Source: Alteromonas sp. CI.11.F.A3 (GTDB taxonomy: Bacteria > Pseudomonadota > Gammaproteobacteria > Enterobacterales > Alteromonadaceae). Taken from it: a stretch of DNA of 64,000 nt. The notes below the pieces were generated by a model, which made no database searches, was not told where the DNA came from, and saw only the letters and a program-made list of their open reading frames with translations. Location: assembly GCF_032925565.1 (NCBI RefSeq), contig NZ_CP136708.1, positions 1,984,001-2,048,000 on the forward strand. The letters are read 5' to 3'. Each line of letters starts with the position of its first letter. The stretch's first letter is position 1. Made by a program: the position numbers and the translations under genes. Positions 27,501 through 35,604 of this stretch are shown here, piece by piece.

Positions 27501-27738
27501 CTTTTAAAGACTGGGAATCCCATCGCCATAATCCTTTGGAATCAACAATCCATATAAACCCATCGTTAGTTTCCAATACAGATAGGATTGGGCCGTCAAT
27601 TAGTGAAGTCTCGGCTAAAGGCGTGTAAAACGTGGGCTGATGAAGCGTGTGCCAGCTAGAGGTAGCTGAAGCGGGGACACAAAAAAACAATGGCAACACT
27701 GATAAAGTGCAACACAGTTTTAAAAATTTAGTTAACAA
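24589..27738 (-). CDS. Two-component-type propeller receptor fused to GGDEF diguanylate cyclase
   Basis: 1049 residues. A signal peptide (1-25) is followed by about 650 residues of two-component regulator propeller repeats with recurring LWVGT-type motifs. A Y_Y_Y beta-sandwich follows (about 690-760), then one membrane helix (about 768-790), a short coiled coil and a GGDEF domain. DPLTGLHNRRYL and the active-site RWGGEEFLVV (about 920) indicate a functional cyclase, and RETD five residues before GGEEF is the I-site for product inhibition. The layout resembles hybrid sensors of carbohydrate signals in Bacteroidetes and Alteromonadales, but the output here is cyclic-di-GMP. The ligand is unknown. 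Confidence 0.9.
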   Translation of the reverse strand: MLTKFLKLCCTLSVLPLFFCVPASATSSWHTLHQPTFYTPLAETSLIDGPILSVLETNDGFIWIVDSKGLWRWDSQSLKAVSFENKQSDTPSPQIQATFVTKSGEVWVGTQQGLYRLNQEKLQLNAYEESLLSDVSILNLNVTSIANNKIFTFASDRALFIFNDTTKKLLGFELPHRARIHALHVDSKHQLWVGSGQGLFQFPLVDIASSGVEHSPLLVEVGSYKKPRISSILSTASGSLVVGTADKGLFIQNEDASFRQLAMGTTTLPWLFTMSEIKPDLLLLGTFGQGLIEVNINTHKTRQFLHNPLQPASLADDNIWSTFTDSKGLVWIGAGHTLNIFDANNQSIINIFGGANIDKSLSYRKVHSVQSHHGELFVGSGNAGIEILSPVKGKIEQRWETSENPVETLHVAKNGDVYASSNFASVKVDSATKQALLLAVSTRHPSTFTTAFLSTETSLWLGGTDGLWVQHNATEKHIEFADSIAERRIASLAIDKNRLWIGTWQGLVKGDIQMGETIDLATSYIAHPILKQQYISSLFVDDNGYLWVGTGSAGLFVKPTHADWIQIESTSGLPGNNIAAIAGESEDHIWVSTTQGIAAINRHKFAVSWAVVAPSVVNAPYAPSAATITNENDIVFGGINGLTIIDSNNVTFAKPPLPVVLTDITLVHHDDTIESLGQAATDLTLPPLTKRITFEFTALDYLTPEHTHYRYRVLGLDGNWIQANAEQRLAVITMPQPGDYTLQIEYSYDGVTWEKNALHRKLLVMPAWYQTALAKFVAILCLCVAVYIGHLLGVKHHRHRQAFLEKLVNARTTELSIANKQLSEQAAALKEASLTDPLTGLHNRRYLTQHIERDIALVQRYYANCDQTYTEPKNHYDILFFVIDLDHFKKINDTYGHQAGDKVLVETQKRLKRIFRETDYLIRWGGEEFLVVVHNTPREEACVLAERAVDIVGSIEFQLTEETSKHVTCSIGYAAYPLSQQHYDIFDWQTTIGLADTALYGAKNNCRNTWMGLTSIPPSTNRKALEKVAKVPSSIFTYAQVQQPNSAKL

Positions 27739-28118
27739 AGTAGCGTACCACGTTAATCGTTACTATTAACCCAATGCATACTGATGCACTAAATCACTTT
27801 CGTACTTTGAGAATAAAGCGTTGCCATTCGCGTTGCAACGAGAAACAGGCCGTAGCCGAATTAATGTAGGCTTTATTTTATAAGTGCTTGTTTGCGTAAA
27901 CATTACACATTGCGAGTTAAATCGTTACATCTATTCAAAAGCGTCAAGAATGTCTATATCACTAAATTCTTCTTAATGTCTATTTTTCATGGGGTTACAG
28001 CGCGTTAACCACTTGTGGTGCAAATTATGCTCCTTTTAAGGGTAAGTCGTAATGCAAGCTCGTTTAATAATTGCACTGGCTTCATCAATACGAATTTTAA
28101 GCAGAGAAGGAGAACGCT
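27739..28118. other. Intergenic promoter region between divergent GGDEF receptor and sodC
   Basis: No gene is supported in this 380-bp spacer. It must contain the promoters of both divergent genes. I see no clear repeat or palindromic operator; the last 20 bp contain the GAGAAGGAG ribosome site of sodC. Confidence 0.5.
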
Positions 28119-28664
28119 ATGAAAAAGCTTACATTAACCGCCATGGTAGGAGCAGTATCACTAGCCTTAAGCGCAAGTAGTTTCGCCGGTCATCATGAGG
28201 ATGAAGGGAAAAAGATTATGATGAATAATCTGAAAACAGGCGAAGCTATCGGAAGCGTGATGGTAAGTAGCTACGATGACGACGGTGTGGTGTTTACACC
28301 AAAACTATCAGGGCTAACCCCAGGTATTCACGGCTTCCATGTACATGAAAATGGCGACTGCTCAGCAGCAATGAAAGATGGTAAAAAGGTTTTAGGCGGT
28401 GCTGCGGGCGGGCACTTCGACCCTGAAAATACGGGTAGTCACAGTGTACCTTGGTCTGAAGAAGGTCATGAAGGTGATTTACCAACCTTATATGTTGATG
28501 AAAGTGGCAATGCCACTCAACCTGTATTCGCACCTGAATTGGAGCTTGAAGATATTGAAGGGCGCGCCATTATGATTCATGCAGGTGGCGATAACTATTC
28601 AGATTCCCCAGCCAAACTTGGCGGTGGCGGCGAGCGAGTGGCTTGCGGCGTGATTGGTAAATAA
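28119..28664 (+). CDS. sodC: Cu/Zn superoxide dismutase, periplasmic
   Basis: 181 residues with signal peptide (1-23, ending SSFA). Copper ligands lie in HGFHVHENGDC (His 71-76, Cys 81), the zinc-loop histidines in GGAAGGHFDPENTGSHSVP, and the late motif MIHAGGDNYSD supplies another His. GERVACGVIG contains the second disulfide cysteine. The enzyme dismutates superoxide in the periplasm. It is slightly unusual in having a His/Glu-rich start (GHHEDEGKK) of the mature protein that may help capture metal. Monocistronic, with a strong terminator downstream. Confidence 0.95.
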   Translation: MKKLTLTAMVGAVSLALSASSFAGHHEDEGKKIMMNNLKTGEAIGSVMVSSYDDDGVVFTPKLSGLTPGIHGFHVHENGDCSAAMKDGKKVLGGAAGGHFDPENTGSHSVPWSEEGHEGDLPTLYVDESGNATQPVFAPELELEDIEGRAIMIHAGGDNYSDSPAKLGGGGERVACGVIGK

Positions 28665-28668
28665 ACAG

Positions 28669-28702
28669 TATTGAAGGTCAATATTAGTTTTGACCTTCAA
28701 TA
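28669..28702 (+). terminator. Perfect 13-bp stem hairpin after sodC
   Basis: TATTGAAGGTCAA and TTGACCTTCAATA pair perfectly around an 8-nt loop, 5 bp after the sodC stop. A second, classical terminator follows at 28729. Confidence 0.6.
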
Positions 28703-28728
28703 TTAGTACTTAGCAAAAATGAATAACC

Positions 28729-28756
28729 AAAGCGGCAGAAATGCCGCTTTTTTTTG
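28729..28756 (+). terminator. Rho-independent terminator of sodC
   Basis: AAAGCGGCA and TGCCGCTTT form a 9-bp stem with a GAAA tetraloop, followed by a run of T residues. Confidence 0.93.
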
Positions 28757-28875
28757 TGTTTAAGTTACTCAGCGTAAGCCGACAAACCTGAAAAGGGTTA
28801 AGTAGAGAATAGTGAACTTGCGTTTTACTTCAATGCACTATTGAATACGGCTATAGACGTTTAAGGAGAAATAAG

Positions 28876-29391
28876 GTGTTTACATTTAAGTTCGTATCTA
28901 ATGCGTTAAAGCCAGCGTTGAAACCGGTATTAACTGCATTAGTAATATTAGCCTCAGCAAATGTGTTGGCTGCAGATAACATTCCAGATGTTGTAGGGGA
29001 AATTAGCGGTGAAGCATTGCTTGCACAGTATCCAGCTTTTATGGACGAATATAAGTCGTACCAACCTAGCGACGCAGAGATTAAAGCTGTATCTGCTTTA
29101 GAGGACGATACGCTACTCATACTATTTGGCGCATGGTGCCATGACAGTGAAAGGGAAGTACCCCGACTATTGAAAACGCTAGATGCTAGCGGATTAGATG
29201 CGCCTCAATTTACGTTATTCGCGGTTGACAGGAAAAAGAGCGATCCTGAGGGTATGGCAGAAAAGCATGCGCTTAAATATACGCCTACTTTCATATTAAT
29301 GCGTAATGGTGAAGAAATAGGACGAGTGGTAGAACGTGCAGAAACTAGTTTGACCCAAGATTTACAGGCGCTGGCGGCAGTGGCTGAGTAG
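28876..29391 (+). CDS. Thioredoxin-like exported protein with monothiol active site
   Basis: 171 residues, starting at GTG 28876 with an AAGGAGAAATAAG ribosome region. A signal peptide ends at NVLAADN. The thioredoxin fold is indicated by LLILFGAWCHDSEREVPRLL (active site near 85-90) and the cis-Pro segment KYTPTFILMRNGEEIGR. The site is WCHDS rather than WCxxC: the second, resolving cysteine is missing, which rules out ordinary disulfide exchange. It may bind a ligand or metal, or act as a monothiol reductase. It probably operates in the periplasm. Confidence 0.8.
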   Translation: MFTFKFVSNALKPALKPVLTALVILASANVLAADNIPDVVGEISGEALLAQYPAFMDEYKSYQPSDAEIKAVSALEDDTLLILFGAWCHDSEREVPRLLKTLDASGLDAPQFTLFAVDRKKSDPEGMAEKHALKYTPTFILMRNGEEIGRVVERAETSLTQDLQALAAVAE

Positions 29392-29451
29392 ATGCACGGG
29401 TAAAAGTTTGGCAGACAAAGAAGTGGTAAACAAAATAGCCATGAATAAAAG

Positions 29452-29482
29452 CATCAGCAGGCATTCGATCAGCCTGCTGATT
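29452..29482. terminator. Hairpin between thioredoxin-like gene and osmC
   Basis: ATCAGCAGG and CCTGCTGAT form a 9-bp stem around a 13-nt loop. It lies between convergent genes and might terminate either; the T-content after it is moderate. Confidence 0.45.
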
Positions 29483-29569
29483 TATCCGCTATATTGATAC
29501 AGTAGCCTAGATCAAGAGCTAAGCGCTGAGCCCTATCGCAACTGCCTCATTGCGTAATGATAAAGATTA

Positions 29570-29998
29570 CTACTTCAACGTGTACTCAAGGGTGATTTTC
29601 GTATCTAAAAGCTGTGAAACGGGGCAGTTGTCTTTTGCTTCCTGAGCAATTTTAGCGAATTCGTCTTCGGTAATTCCCTCAACGATCGCTTCAAGGCTTA
29701 ACGCTGACTGACTTATTTCATAACCATCGTCTGTCTTATCTAAACTGATTTTAGCGGTAGTGTTTAGCTCTCCGTCATCATAGCCTGCGCCTGATAGTGC
29801 AAAAGATAAGGCCATGGTGAAGCAACTTGCGTGCGCCGCCCCTATTAGTTCTTCGGGGTTGGTGCCTTTGCCATCTTCAAAGCGTGTATTAAATCCGTAG
29901 GGTTGATTAGATAATGCGCCTGTCTCGGTAGAAATACTGCCTTTGCCTTGCTTACCTAAAGGTTTGTATGCTGCACTGCCTGATTTAACTATGCTCAT
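29570..29998 (-). CDS. osmC: OsmC-type peroxiredoxin
   Basis: 142 residues of the OsmC/Ohr fold. The reactive cysteines are Cys59 in GAAHASCFTMALSF and Cys125 in AKDNCPVSQLL. The conserved GTNPEELIGAAHA block precedes the first. The enzyme reduces organic hydroperoxides in the cytoplasm, usually with dihydrolipoyl thiols. The sequence favours OsmC over Ohr (SNQPYGFNTRFEDGKG motif). It stands alone on the minus strand among other oxidative-damage genes (sodC, msrA). Confidence 0.93.
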   Translation of the reverse strand: MSIVKSGSAAYKPLGKQGKGSISTETGALSNQPYGFNTRFEDGKGTNPEELIGAAHASCFTMALSFALSGAGYDDGELNTTAKISLDKTDDGYEISQSALSLEAIVEGITEDEFAKIAQEAKDNCPVSQLLDTKITLEYTLK

Positions 29999-30312
29999 TT
30001 GCTATTTCCTTACGTTTTGACCAAACCGGTTATATGGTTTGAATTTTAAAAACTTAACGATGCAAGTGCTCTGCCGATGTCACCGATTTTCTGCAAACCA
30101 AGGCCATGCGGGCGATAGCGTTGAAGTAATATGAGTTAACGCACCTAGTATTGGTAGTGTAATGTCGTTACAACATGCGTAGGTTACAGGGCTAAATGAA
30201 AATTTTACTCGCAATTATAATGACTCTGAAAATGAAAGTTTTTAGGACTTAATCCGTTCTTTATTAGTGAGCTGTATGTTTTTATCTTCGATAGTTAATT
30301 TTAAGGTTAATA
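29999..30312. other. Intergenic spacer between divergent osmC and msrA
   Basis: No gene supported. It should hold both divergent promoters. I see no strong palindrome or terminator here. Confidence 0.45.
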
Positions 30313-30906
30313 ATGAAATCTATTTTGCCCGCATTATTGTTAAGCACGTTTATCGCTGCCCCAATTGCCACTGCTGACGAGACTGTTCTGGCTGGTGGAT
30401 GTTTTTGGTGCATGGAATCTGATTTTGAAAAATTAGAGGGCGTAACCGATGTGGTCTCGGGTTTTACCGGAGGAGCAGTGCCTAATCCTACTTATAATGG
30501 TAACCATAAGGGGCATTATGAAGCTGTGAAGATAACTTACGATGAAAGCAAAGTGTCGTATCGAGAAATACTCGACCATTACTGGGTGAATATTGACCCA
30601 TTTGATGCAAGGGGGCAATTTTGTGATAAAGGCCCCAGTTATTTAAGTGCCGTATTTGTCGCTAACAATGAAGAACGTGCTATTGCACAAGACACTAAAA
30701 ATGCGGTGAAAGCACAATTTCCAAATCAAACCGTGGTTACCCCAATTTTGGATTCATCGACATTTTATCCTATTAAAGGCGACGAAATAGGTCATCAAGA
30801 TTTCTATAAAAAAAGCCCGGTGCGTTACAAGCTTTATCGCTGGAATTGTGGCCGCGATCAGCGCCTAGAGGAGATTTGGGGAGAGAAAGCAACAGGTAAG
30901 TCTTAG
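30313..30906 (+). CDS. msrA: Peptide-methionine (S)-S-oxide reductase, exported
   Basis: 197 residues. A signal peptide (1-21, ending ATADE) precedes the catalytic GGCFWCMESDFEKLEGV, with nucleophile Cys30. The family motifs GFTGGAVPNPTY and GHYEAVKITYDESKVSY follow, as does the HQDFYKKSP block. A resolving cysteine lies in RWNCGRDQRLEEIWG near the C-terminus. The enzyme repairs oxidised methionine in periplasmic proteins. Cytoplasmic MsrA lacks the signal peptide, so this is the exported version. No MsrB is linked in the window. Confidence 0.95.
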   Translation: MKSILPALLLSTFIAAPIATADETVLAGGCFWCMESDFEKLEGVTDVVSGFTGGAVPNPTYNGNHKGHYEAVKITYDESKVSYREILDHYWVNIDPFDARGQFCDKGPSYLSAVFVANNEERAIAQDTKNAVKAQFPNQTVVTPILDSSTFYPIKGDEIGHQDFYKKSPVRYKLYRWNCGRDQRLEEIWGEKATGKS

Positions 30907-31092
30907 TTACTTGCTTCTTGTCATCATTATTACGTAATGCTGCGGTAGACTTAAATACAGGTCTGCTGTGTGCAGCATTGCGCGGTTTTTAGTTTTATCT
31001 CGGTATTTTTTCTTTATAGTAATTTAAAGTATAGGTAATCGTTGTTTAACACTAAATAGCGATGAAATAACCAAAACGGCTGGATGTAGTAC

Positions 31093-31881
31093 ATGAAAAA
31101 GTGCGTTTTAATAAAGCTTATCTTGCTGTGTTTGGGGCTTTCGTCTTACTTTAGTGTGGCCGAGCAACACCCAAAGCCGCCACCGCTTGATAGCGATACC
31201 CTATTAACTACGGGTTCAAGTTACTTCCCTTATGTTGATAAAGATGCGCAAGATGGTGGCTGGTCTGTTTCATTGGTAAAAGCTGTTTTCAAGCACATGA
31301 ATACCCCCATTTATATCGACATTTTACCCTGGCAACGTGGTTATAAATGGGCACTTGAAGGCAAGTATCAAGGAACATTTCCCTATGTTCATACCGACGA
31401 ACGAGCCAAGTCGTTTATTTACTCTAAACGCATTAATTCAATTCCCGTACGTATTTACACCTCGAAAGAAATGAAAGTTAATACATTAGCTGATGTGACA
31501 GGGGCTCGCCTTTGTTTGCCATATGGCTATAGCTTAAGCAGCGAACAGTCAGAGTTTATCAACGCTTATAAGCTTTCTGTTCAACGAGCGGTTGATGCAA
31601 GAGGCTGTATTGTTCAAGTATCAAAAGGGTGGGGCGATATAGGCTTTACTAATGGTTACTTGAAAAGAGATCATAATTCAAAACTCCTTGAAGTATTTGA
31701 CAGTGTCAGCATTATCGATATTCCTGTAGCCACTATTCCGCTTTACTATATTGTTTCTAAAGAGCTTGAAAATGCGCAGGCGCACATCGATGAATTTAAC
31801 GCTGCATTAGCACTCATTGAACAGTCTGGCGAGCGCGGCCAAATAGATGCGCGTTTTGAAGCCATAGCCAATCAAAAGTAG
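31093..31881 (+). CDS. Periplasmic solute-binding protein (family 3-like)
   Basis: 262 residues with signal peptide (1-23). The fold is that of bacterial extracellular solute-binding proteins of the small amino-acid type: TTGSSYFPYVDKDAQDGGWSVSLVKAVF starts the first lobe, GTFPYVHTDERAKSFIYSKRI and LPYGYSLSSEQSEF are typical. No permease or ATPase genes are adjacent, so it may be an orphan binding protein that works with unlinked transporters or as a sensor. Ligand unknown. Confidence 0.83.
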   Translation: MKKCVLIKLILLCLGLSSYFSVAEQHPKPPPLDSDTLLTTGSSYFPYVDKDAQDGGWSVSLVKAVFKHMNTPIYIDILPWQRGYKWALEGKYQGTFPYVHTDERAKSFIYSKRINSIPVRIYTSKEMKVNTLADVTGARLCLPYGYSLSSEQSEFINAYKLSVQRAVDARGCIVQVSKGWGDIGFTNGYLKRDHNSKLLEVFDSVSIIDIPVATIPLYYIVSKELENAQAHIDEFNAALALIEQSGERGQIDARFEAIANQK

Positions 31882-32097
31882 TACCGGTTGAAAATGTTTC
31901 TAGCCATTAAGCGCTTCTATTGCACTTAAGCAATCGTACTATGCGCAATAGATAGCCTCATTCAATTACCGTAAATCGCCAACTACATTGAGCCTAGGCT
32001 AATGTTAATTGACTGAAATTTATGATTATCCGCATGCTAATAGCGTGATAAGGTTGGTTGGAGTTGTGTTAAAAGTAGTATAGGGAAAGGGGGCGAT

Positions 32098-32697
32098 ATG
32101 GCCATTGATGGTGTAGTACTAGCAGGTGGGCTTTCAAGCCGAATGGGGGAAGATAAGGCGCTTTTGAAACGTGATGAGCGCGATATGCTTACTTACACTG
32201 CGGACTTAGTTTCTTCATTGCCTATTGAGCGTTTATTAATTAGCCGAAATGAAGCGACTACTGTTAGTTATCAGTCTAATAAATATGCTGATAACTACAA
32301 AGTGGTGAATGATGTAGTGGCCAATATTGGGCCTTTGGGCGGAATATATTCTGTTGCTAAACAAAGCAACGCGGATGCACTGATTATCACGCCAGTCGAT
32401 TTGCCCCTGTTGCGAAAAGATGATTTAGAGCAGCTTATCGCCAAAGGCACCAGCGCAAAACGGCCTGCTTATTTTTCCCATCACTATCTACCCTTGTTTT
32501 TGCCGTTAACGACAGAGGTTCGACAGTACCTTGAAGGTGTTGTTAAAGGGCAAGTGGCGCAACGTTCAGTCAATACCATGTGTACAAATTTTGATGCAAT
32601 TGAAGTCTCGCCGGAAAATAACGCGCGGTTAACCAACGTGAACACACCAGCGCAGTGGGATGCCGCTAAAAAATTGCTATCTTTGGCCGGAAATTAA
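32098..32697 (+). CDS. mobA: Molybdenum cofactor guanylyltransferase MobA-like
   Basis: 199 residues. The nucleotide-binding opening GVVLAGGLSSRMGEDKALLKRD (5-26) and the metal motif ITPVDLPLLRKDD (about 98-110) are those of MobA-type nucleotidyltransferases. The enzyme attaches GMP to molybdopterin in the cytoplasm. No other molybdenum cofactor gene is in the window, so it could alternatively be a related nucleotidyltransferase. A GGGGGCG sequence precedes the start. Confidence 0.87.
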   Translation: MAIDGVVLAGGLSSRMGEDKALLKRDERDMLTYTADLVSSLPIERLLISRNEATTVSYQSNKYADNYKVVNDVVANIGPLGGIYSVAKQSNADALIITPVDLPLLRKDDLEQLIAKGTSAKRPAYFSHHYLPLFLPLTTEVRQYLEGVVKGQVAQRSVNTMCTNFDAIEVSPENNARLTNVNTPAQWDAAKKLLSLAGN

Positions 32698-32907
32698 CGA
32701 CACTTCAACGAACATGGCCGTACTTGTTAGTGTGTTTATTCATCAGCTAGCTTATGATTTAAACGGTTGTTACCAAGCCGCTTATAGTAAACGACTTGTA
32801 TAAAATAGTTTGTACCAAAACGCTTGTGCTAAAACGTTAGTAAGACAAAGTTCATCAATTACACCAAATTCAATATTGCTCGTTCAATACATTTAAGGGT
32901 TAACGCA

Positions 32908-34194
32908 ATGCTTTGTATCTCTTTACCATCCGCTAAATCTTTTATGCAGATAGCTGGCTTTTGCATTGGCAGCGTAGTGGTTTCTTTCACGGTGAGTGCC
33001 GCTAATGTCGAGCGCCAAGCCAGCGTTAGAAACCAAGCCTCGGCGAATGGTCAAGAGCTGCTATCCCCCAGCTTGGTTAACGTTGAACGCTATTCTGAAG
33101 CAGATGTTAGCCATCCGGTTCCTCAATTCAAGGTGGATGCAAGCTGGCCTAAAATGCCGAAAACATTGATTATTGGTCAGGTGCCAGGGTTGTCGGTAGA
33201 TAAAAACGATAACCTGTGGTTACTACACCGACCGAATTCACTAAGTAAGCTTGATGTCGGGCTTACCAACAATATGGGGCTTTGCTGTGAAGCTGCCCCT
33301 CACGTTTTACAATTTTCACCACAAGGCGACTTACTGAATGCGTGGGGCGGGCCTGAAATATCACCTTCAATAAACGGTGAAAACCAGTGGCCAGCAACGG
33401 TCCATGGATTATACGTGGATGATGAAAATACGGTGTGGTTGGGCGGAAATGGTGACGGTGACCATGTGGTGCTTAACTTCACGGAAAAAGGGGAATTTAT
33501 TCGCCAGTTTGGTACTCGCGGTAAAACAGACGGAAACTTAAGTAAATCAACGCTAGGTAACCCTGCCGATATTTTTCATAACACCCACACTAATAAAGTT
33601 TTTATTGCTGACGGGTATATAAATAAACGGGTGACGGCGTTTAACACAGAGGCCAACGAGTTTGACCAATTATGGGGCGCGTACGGTACAGCACCTGGCG
33701 GCGGCACCCGTGAAGGTGCGTTCGATGTTTCTCAAGCCACGGCGAATGCCAGTGCTACCAGCACACAAGCACAAAACTTTGGTGATATCGTACATTGTGT
33801 TACTCAAGCAAGTGACGGCAGAATATATGTGTGCGATAGACGAAATAATCGGATTCAAGTATTTAAAGCTGATGAAAGCGGCACGGTTAATTTTATGCAA
33901 GACGTAATAGTGGCGGGCGAAACCGGCGGCTTAGGCACAGCCTCTGATATCGCGTTTTCGCCCGACAATAAATACATGTACGTGGCCGATATGATGAATG
34001 GTCGCATTTGGATTTTATTACATGAAAACTATCAAGTGCTAGGTAGTTTTGGTCGACCTGGTCGCTATCCGGGGCAGTTTACTTGGCTTCATAGTGTGGT
34101 AGCTGATAGCGAGGGTAACCTGTACACCTCAGAAGTCAGTACAGGCCGACGAGTACAAAAATTTGTACTAACCGGCTTTGAGGCTACTCAATAA
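32908..34194 (+). CDS. Exported NHL-repeat beta-propeller protein (PAL-like)
   Basis: 428 residues with an N-terminal signal segment ending near VSAANVER. The chain is made of NHL-type repeats: GLSVDKNDNLWLLHRP, HGLYVDDENTVWLGGNG, GYINKRVTAFN, YVCDRRNNRIQVFK and MNGRIWIL. The architecture resembles peptidyl-alpha-hydroxyglycine alpha-amidating lyase and related six-bladed propellers of bacteria. The family substrate in bacteria is not established. The flanking genes (mobA-like and alpha/beta hydrolase) give no clear pathway. Confidence 0.78.
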   Translation: MLCISLPSAKSFMQIAGFCIGSVVVSFTVSAANVERQASVRNQASANGQELLSPSLVNVERYSEADVSHPVPQFKVDASWPKMPKTLIIGQVPGLSVDKNDNLWLLHRPNSLSKLDVGLTNNMGLCCEAAPHVLQFSPQGDLLNAWGGPEISPSINGENQWPATVHGLYVDDENTVWLGGNGDGDHVVLNFTEKGEFIRQFGTRGKTDGNLSKSTLGNPADIFHNTHTNKVFIADGYINKRVTAFNTEANEFDQLWGAYGTAPGGGTREGAFDVSQATANASATSTQAQNFGDIVHCVTQASDGRIYVCDRRNNRIQVFKADESGTVNFMQDVIVAGETGGLGTASDIAFSPDNKYMYVADMMNGRIWILLHENYQVLGSFGRPGRYPGQFTWLHSVVADSEGNLYTSEVSTGRRVQKFVLTGFEATQ

Positions 34195-34317
34195 GATTAA
34201 TCTACAAGGCTAGTCAATAAAGCTGGGCAGCAGAACTGGGCAACAGAGCTAGCGCTAGACATAAATCCAAACACTTAGCACTCGCGCTAAGCCGAAGAAT
34301 AAATAGCAGTAATAGGG

Positions 34318-35421
34318 ATGACAATGGCTCGCCATTCAAGCGTTAAATCATATTGTGTAAGAAGTAAGCGTAATAAAAATTTGAGCCTTGGGGCTACTCT
34401 ATTTATTAGAGGGGCATTTATTAAAGGGCTATTTAGTACAAGGCCGTTCACTACAAGGCGGTTCACTACAACGCTATTACGTTCAATGCCAGTAAGTTCG
34501 GTGCTAGCAACATCAGTGTTATCAAGCGCATTACTATTAAGCACAGTGGCTGATGCCAAATTAGATGTAGCTGAACATAATCAAAGCCTAAGCCATTCTG
34601 CAGCCTCAAGCCAGAGTGTAAACTTAAGCCAAAACATAAACTTGAGCTCGGGAGCCAAAGGGGTACTGGAAAAGTCTAGCTGCACCGCTAACAATGATAC
34701 CAACCTTGAAATAAAAGGCGCGGTACTGCTAATACACGGTTGGGCAGGGCAAAAAGATGAAGTGGGCGACTTATATAAAGATTTATCGCACCAGTTAAGC
34801 GCGCATTGTATTGCTTCTGTCAGGTTTGATGTTCGAGGGGAAGCGGAACGTGAAGCAAGTAATTATACGCTATCGAGTACCTTTAAAAGCCGGGTAGAAG
34901 ATGCGCAGGCCGGGCTAGATTACTTGCAAGCGCAGTATCCTAACACGCCATTGGTGGTTGTAGGGTTTAGTTTAGGGGGCGCGACGGCTATGGAGTTGGT
35001 TAGTACGCACCCTAAAACCTTTGATGGCATGGTGTTATGGTCTACAGCGCTAAACCCGAATGAAATAGTGACGAATAGTCAAAACTTTAAAGAAGTTCGA
35101 CAGGCTTTAGAACAAGGGCAAAGCACATTAAAAAGCTGGGTTGATTTAACGCTCACCAGAAAGCATTTGTTGGGCATGTTGGGCTACAATCCCATTCGAA
35201 ACTTAGGTGAATTTGAAGGGGAACTATTAGCGATAAGAGGCTCGAACGACTATTTACCCGCTCATGAAAAGGTTATTTTTGATGCGAGTAATGCGGTGCG
35301 TGAAGATGCCTATTACATAGGTGGCGCCGATCATATCTTCAACGTATATGAACCTAATAAAAGCAAAAAAGAAGAAGTGCTGAATTTATCTGTTAATTGG
35401 ATCAAGCAGCTACTAAATTAA
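34318..35421 (+). CDS. Alpha/beta hydrolase with repeat-rich N-terminus
   Basis: 367 residues. The hydrolase domain begins at about 135: LLIHGWAGQKDEV, nucleophile elbow VVGFSLGGATAM (Ser near 217), acid in RGSNDYLPAHE and His in GGADHIFNVY. The first about 80 residues are not domain-like; they include RPFTTRRFTTTL encoded by imperfect 15-bp DNA repeats, and a signal-like segment only at about residue 57 (MPVSSVLATSVLSSALLLSTVADA). The real start might therefore be the ATG at 34486 with an exported product. ATGs at 34318 and 34324 are the upstream alternatives. Confidence 0.77.
   Translation: MTMARHSSVKSYCVRSKRNKNLSLGATLFIRGAFIKGLFSTRPFTTRRFTTTLLRSMPVSSVLATSVLSSALLLSTVADAKLDVAEHNQSLSHSAASSQSVNLSQNINLSSGAKGVLEKSSCTANNDTNLEIKGAVLLIHGWAGQKDEVGDLYKDLSHQLSAHCIASVRFDVRGEAEREASNYTLSSTFKSRVEDAQAGLDYLQAQYPNTPLVVVGFSLGGATAMELVSTHPKTFDGMVLWSTALNPNEIVTNSQNFKEVRQALEQGQSTLKSWVDLTLTRKHLLGMLGYNPIRNLGEFEGELLAIRGSNDYLPAHEKVIFDASNAVREDAYYIGGADHIFNVYEPNKSKKEEVLNLSVNWIKQLLN
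34432..34475 (+). repeat. Imperfect 15-bp repeats in hydrolase N-terminus
   Basis: GTTCACTACAAGGCG and GTTCACTACAACGCT are nearly identical neighbours, preceded by the similar TATTTAGTACAAGGCC. Similar low-complexity words continue upstream around 34195-34260 and downstream to about 34660. Confidence 0.75.
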
Positions 35422-35479
35422 CGAAAGTTGCTGTTTCAGCAAAAGACTGAAACCATCAATTGAATAATTAGTTTCAGAA

Positions 35480-35549
35480 AGTCCAGCTCACAAGGCCCAG
35501 CTTAGAGCGCCCAGCTCAGATAACTCAGCTAAGAACGCCCAGCTCAGAA
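35480..35549. repeat. Degenerate array of ~14-bp repeats
   Basis: About five copies of a unit close to GCCCAGCTCAGA(A): GTCCAGCTCACA, GCCCAGCTTAGA, GCCCAGCTCAGA, AACTCAGCTAAGA and GCCCAGCTCAGAA. It lies between convergent genes with no coding function. Confidence 0.85.
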
Positions 35550-35604
35550 ATGTCAGATCAGTAAGCAAGAGTCGGATAAAGGCGAGGATATAAAAGCTGC
35601 TGTG

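Noticed and set aside
35480..35549. Possible CRISPR-like array
   Set aside because: Units are only about 14 bp, directly adjacent, and degenerate, with no unique spacers or cas genes.
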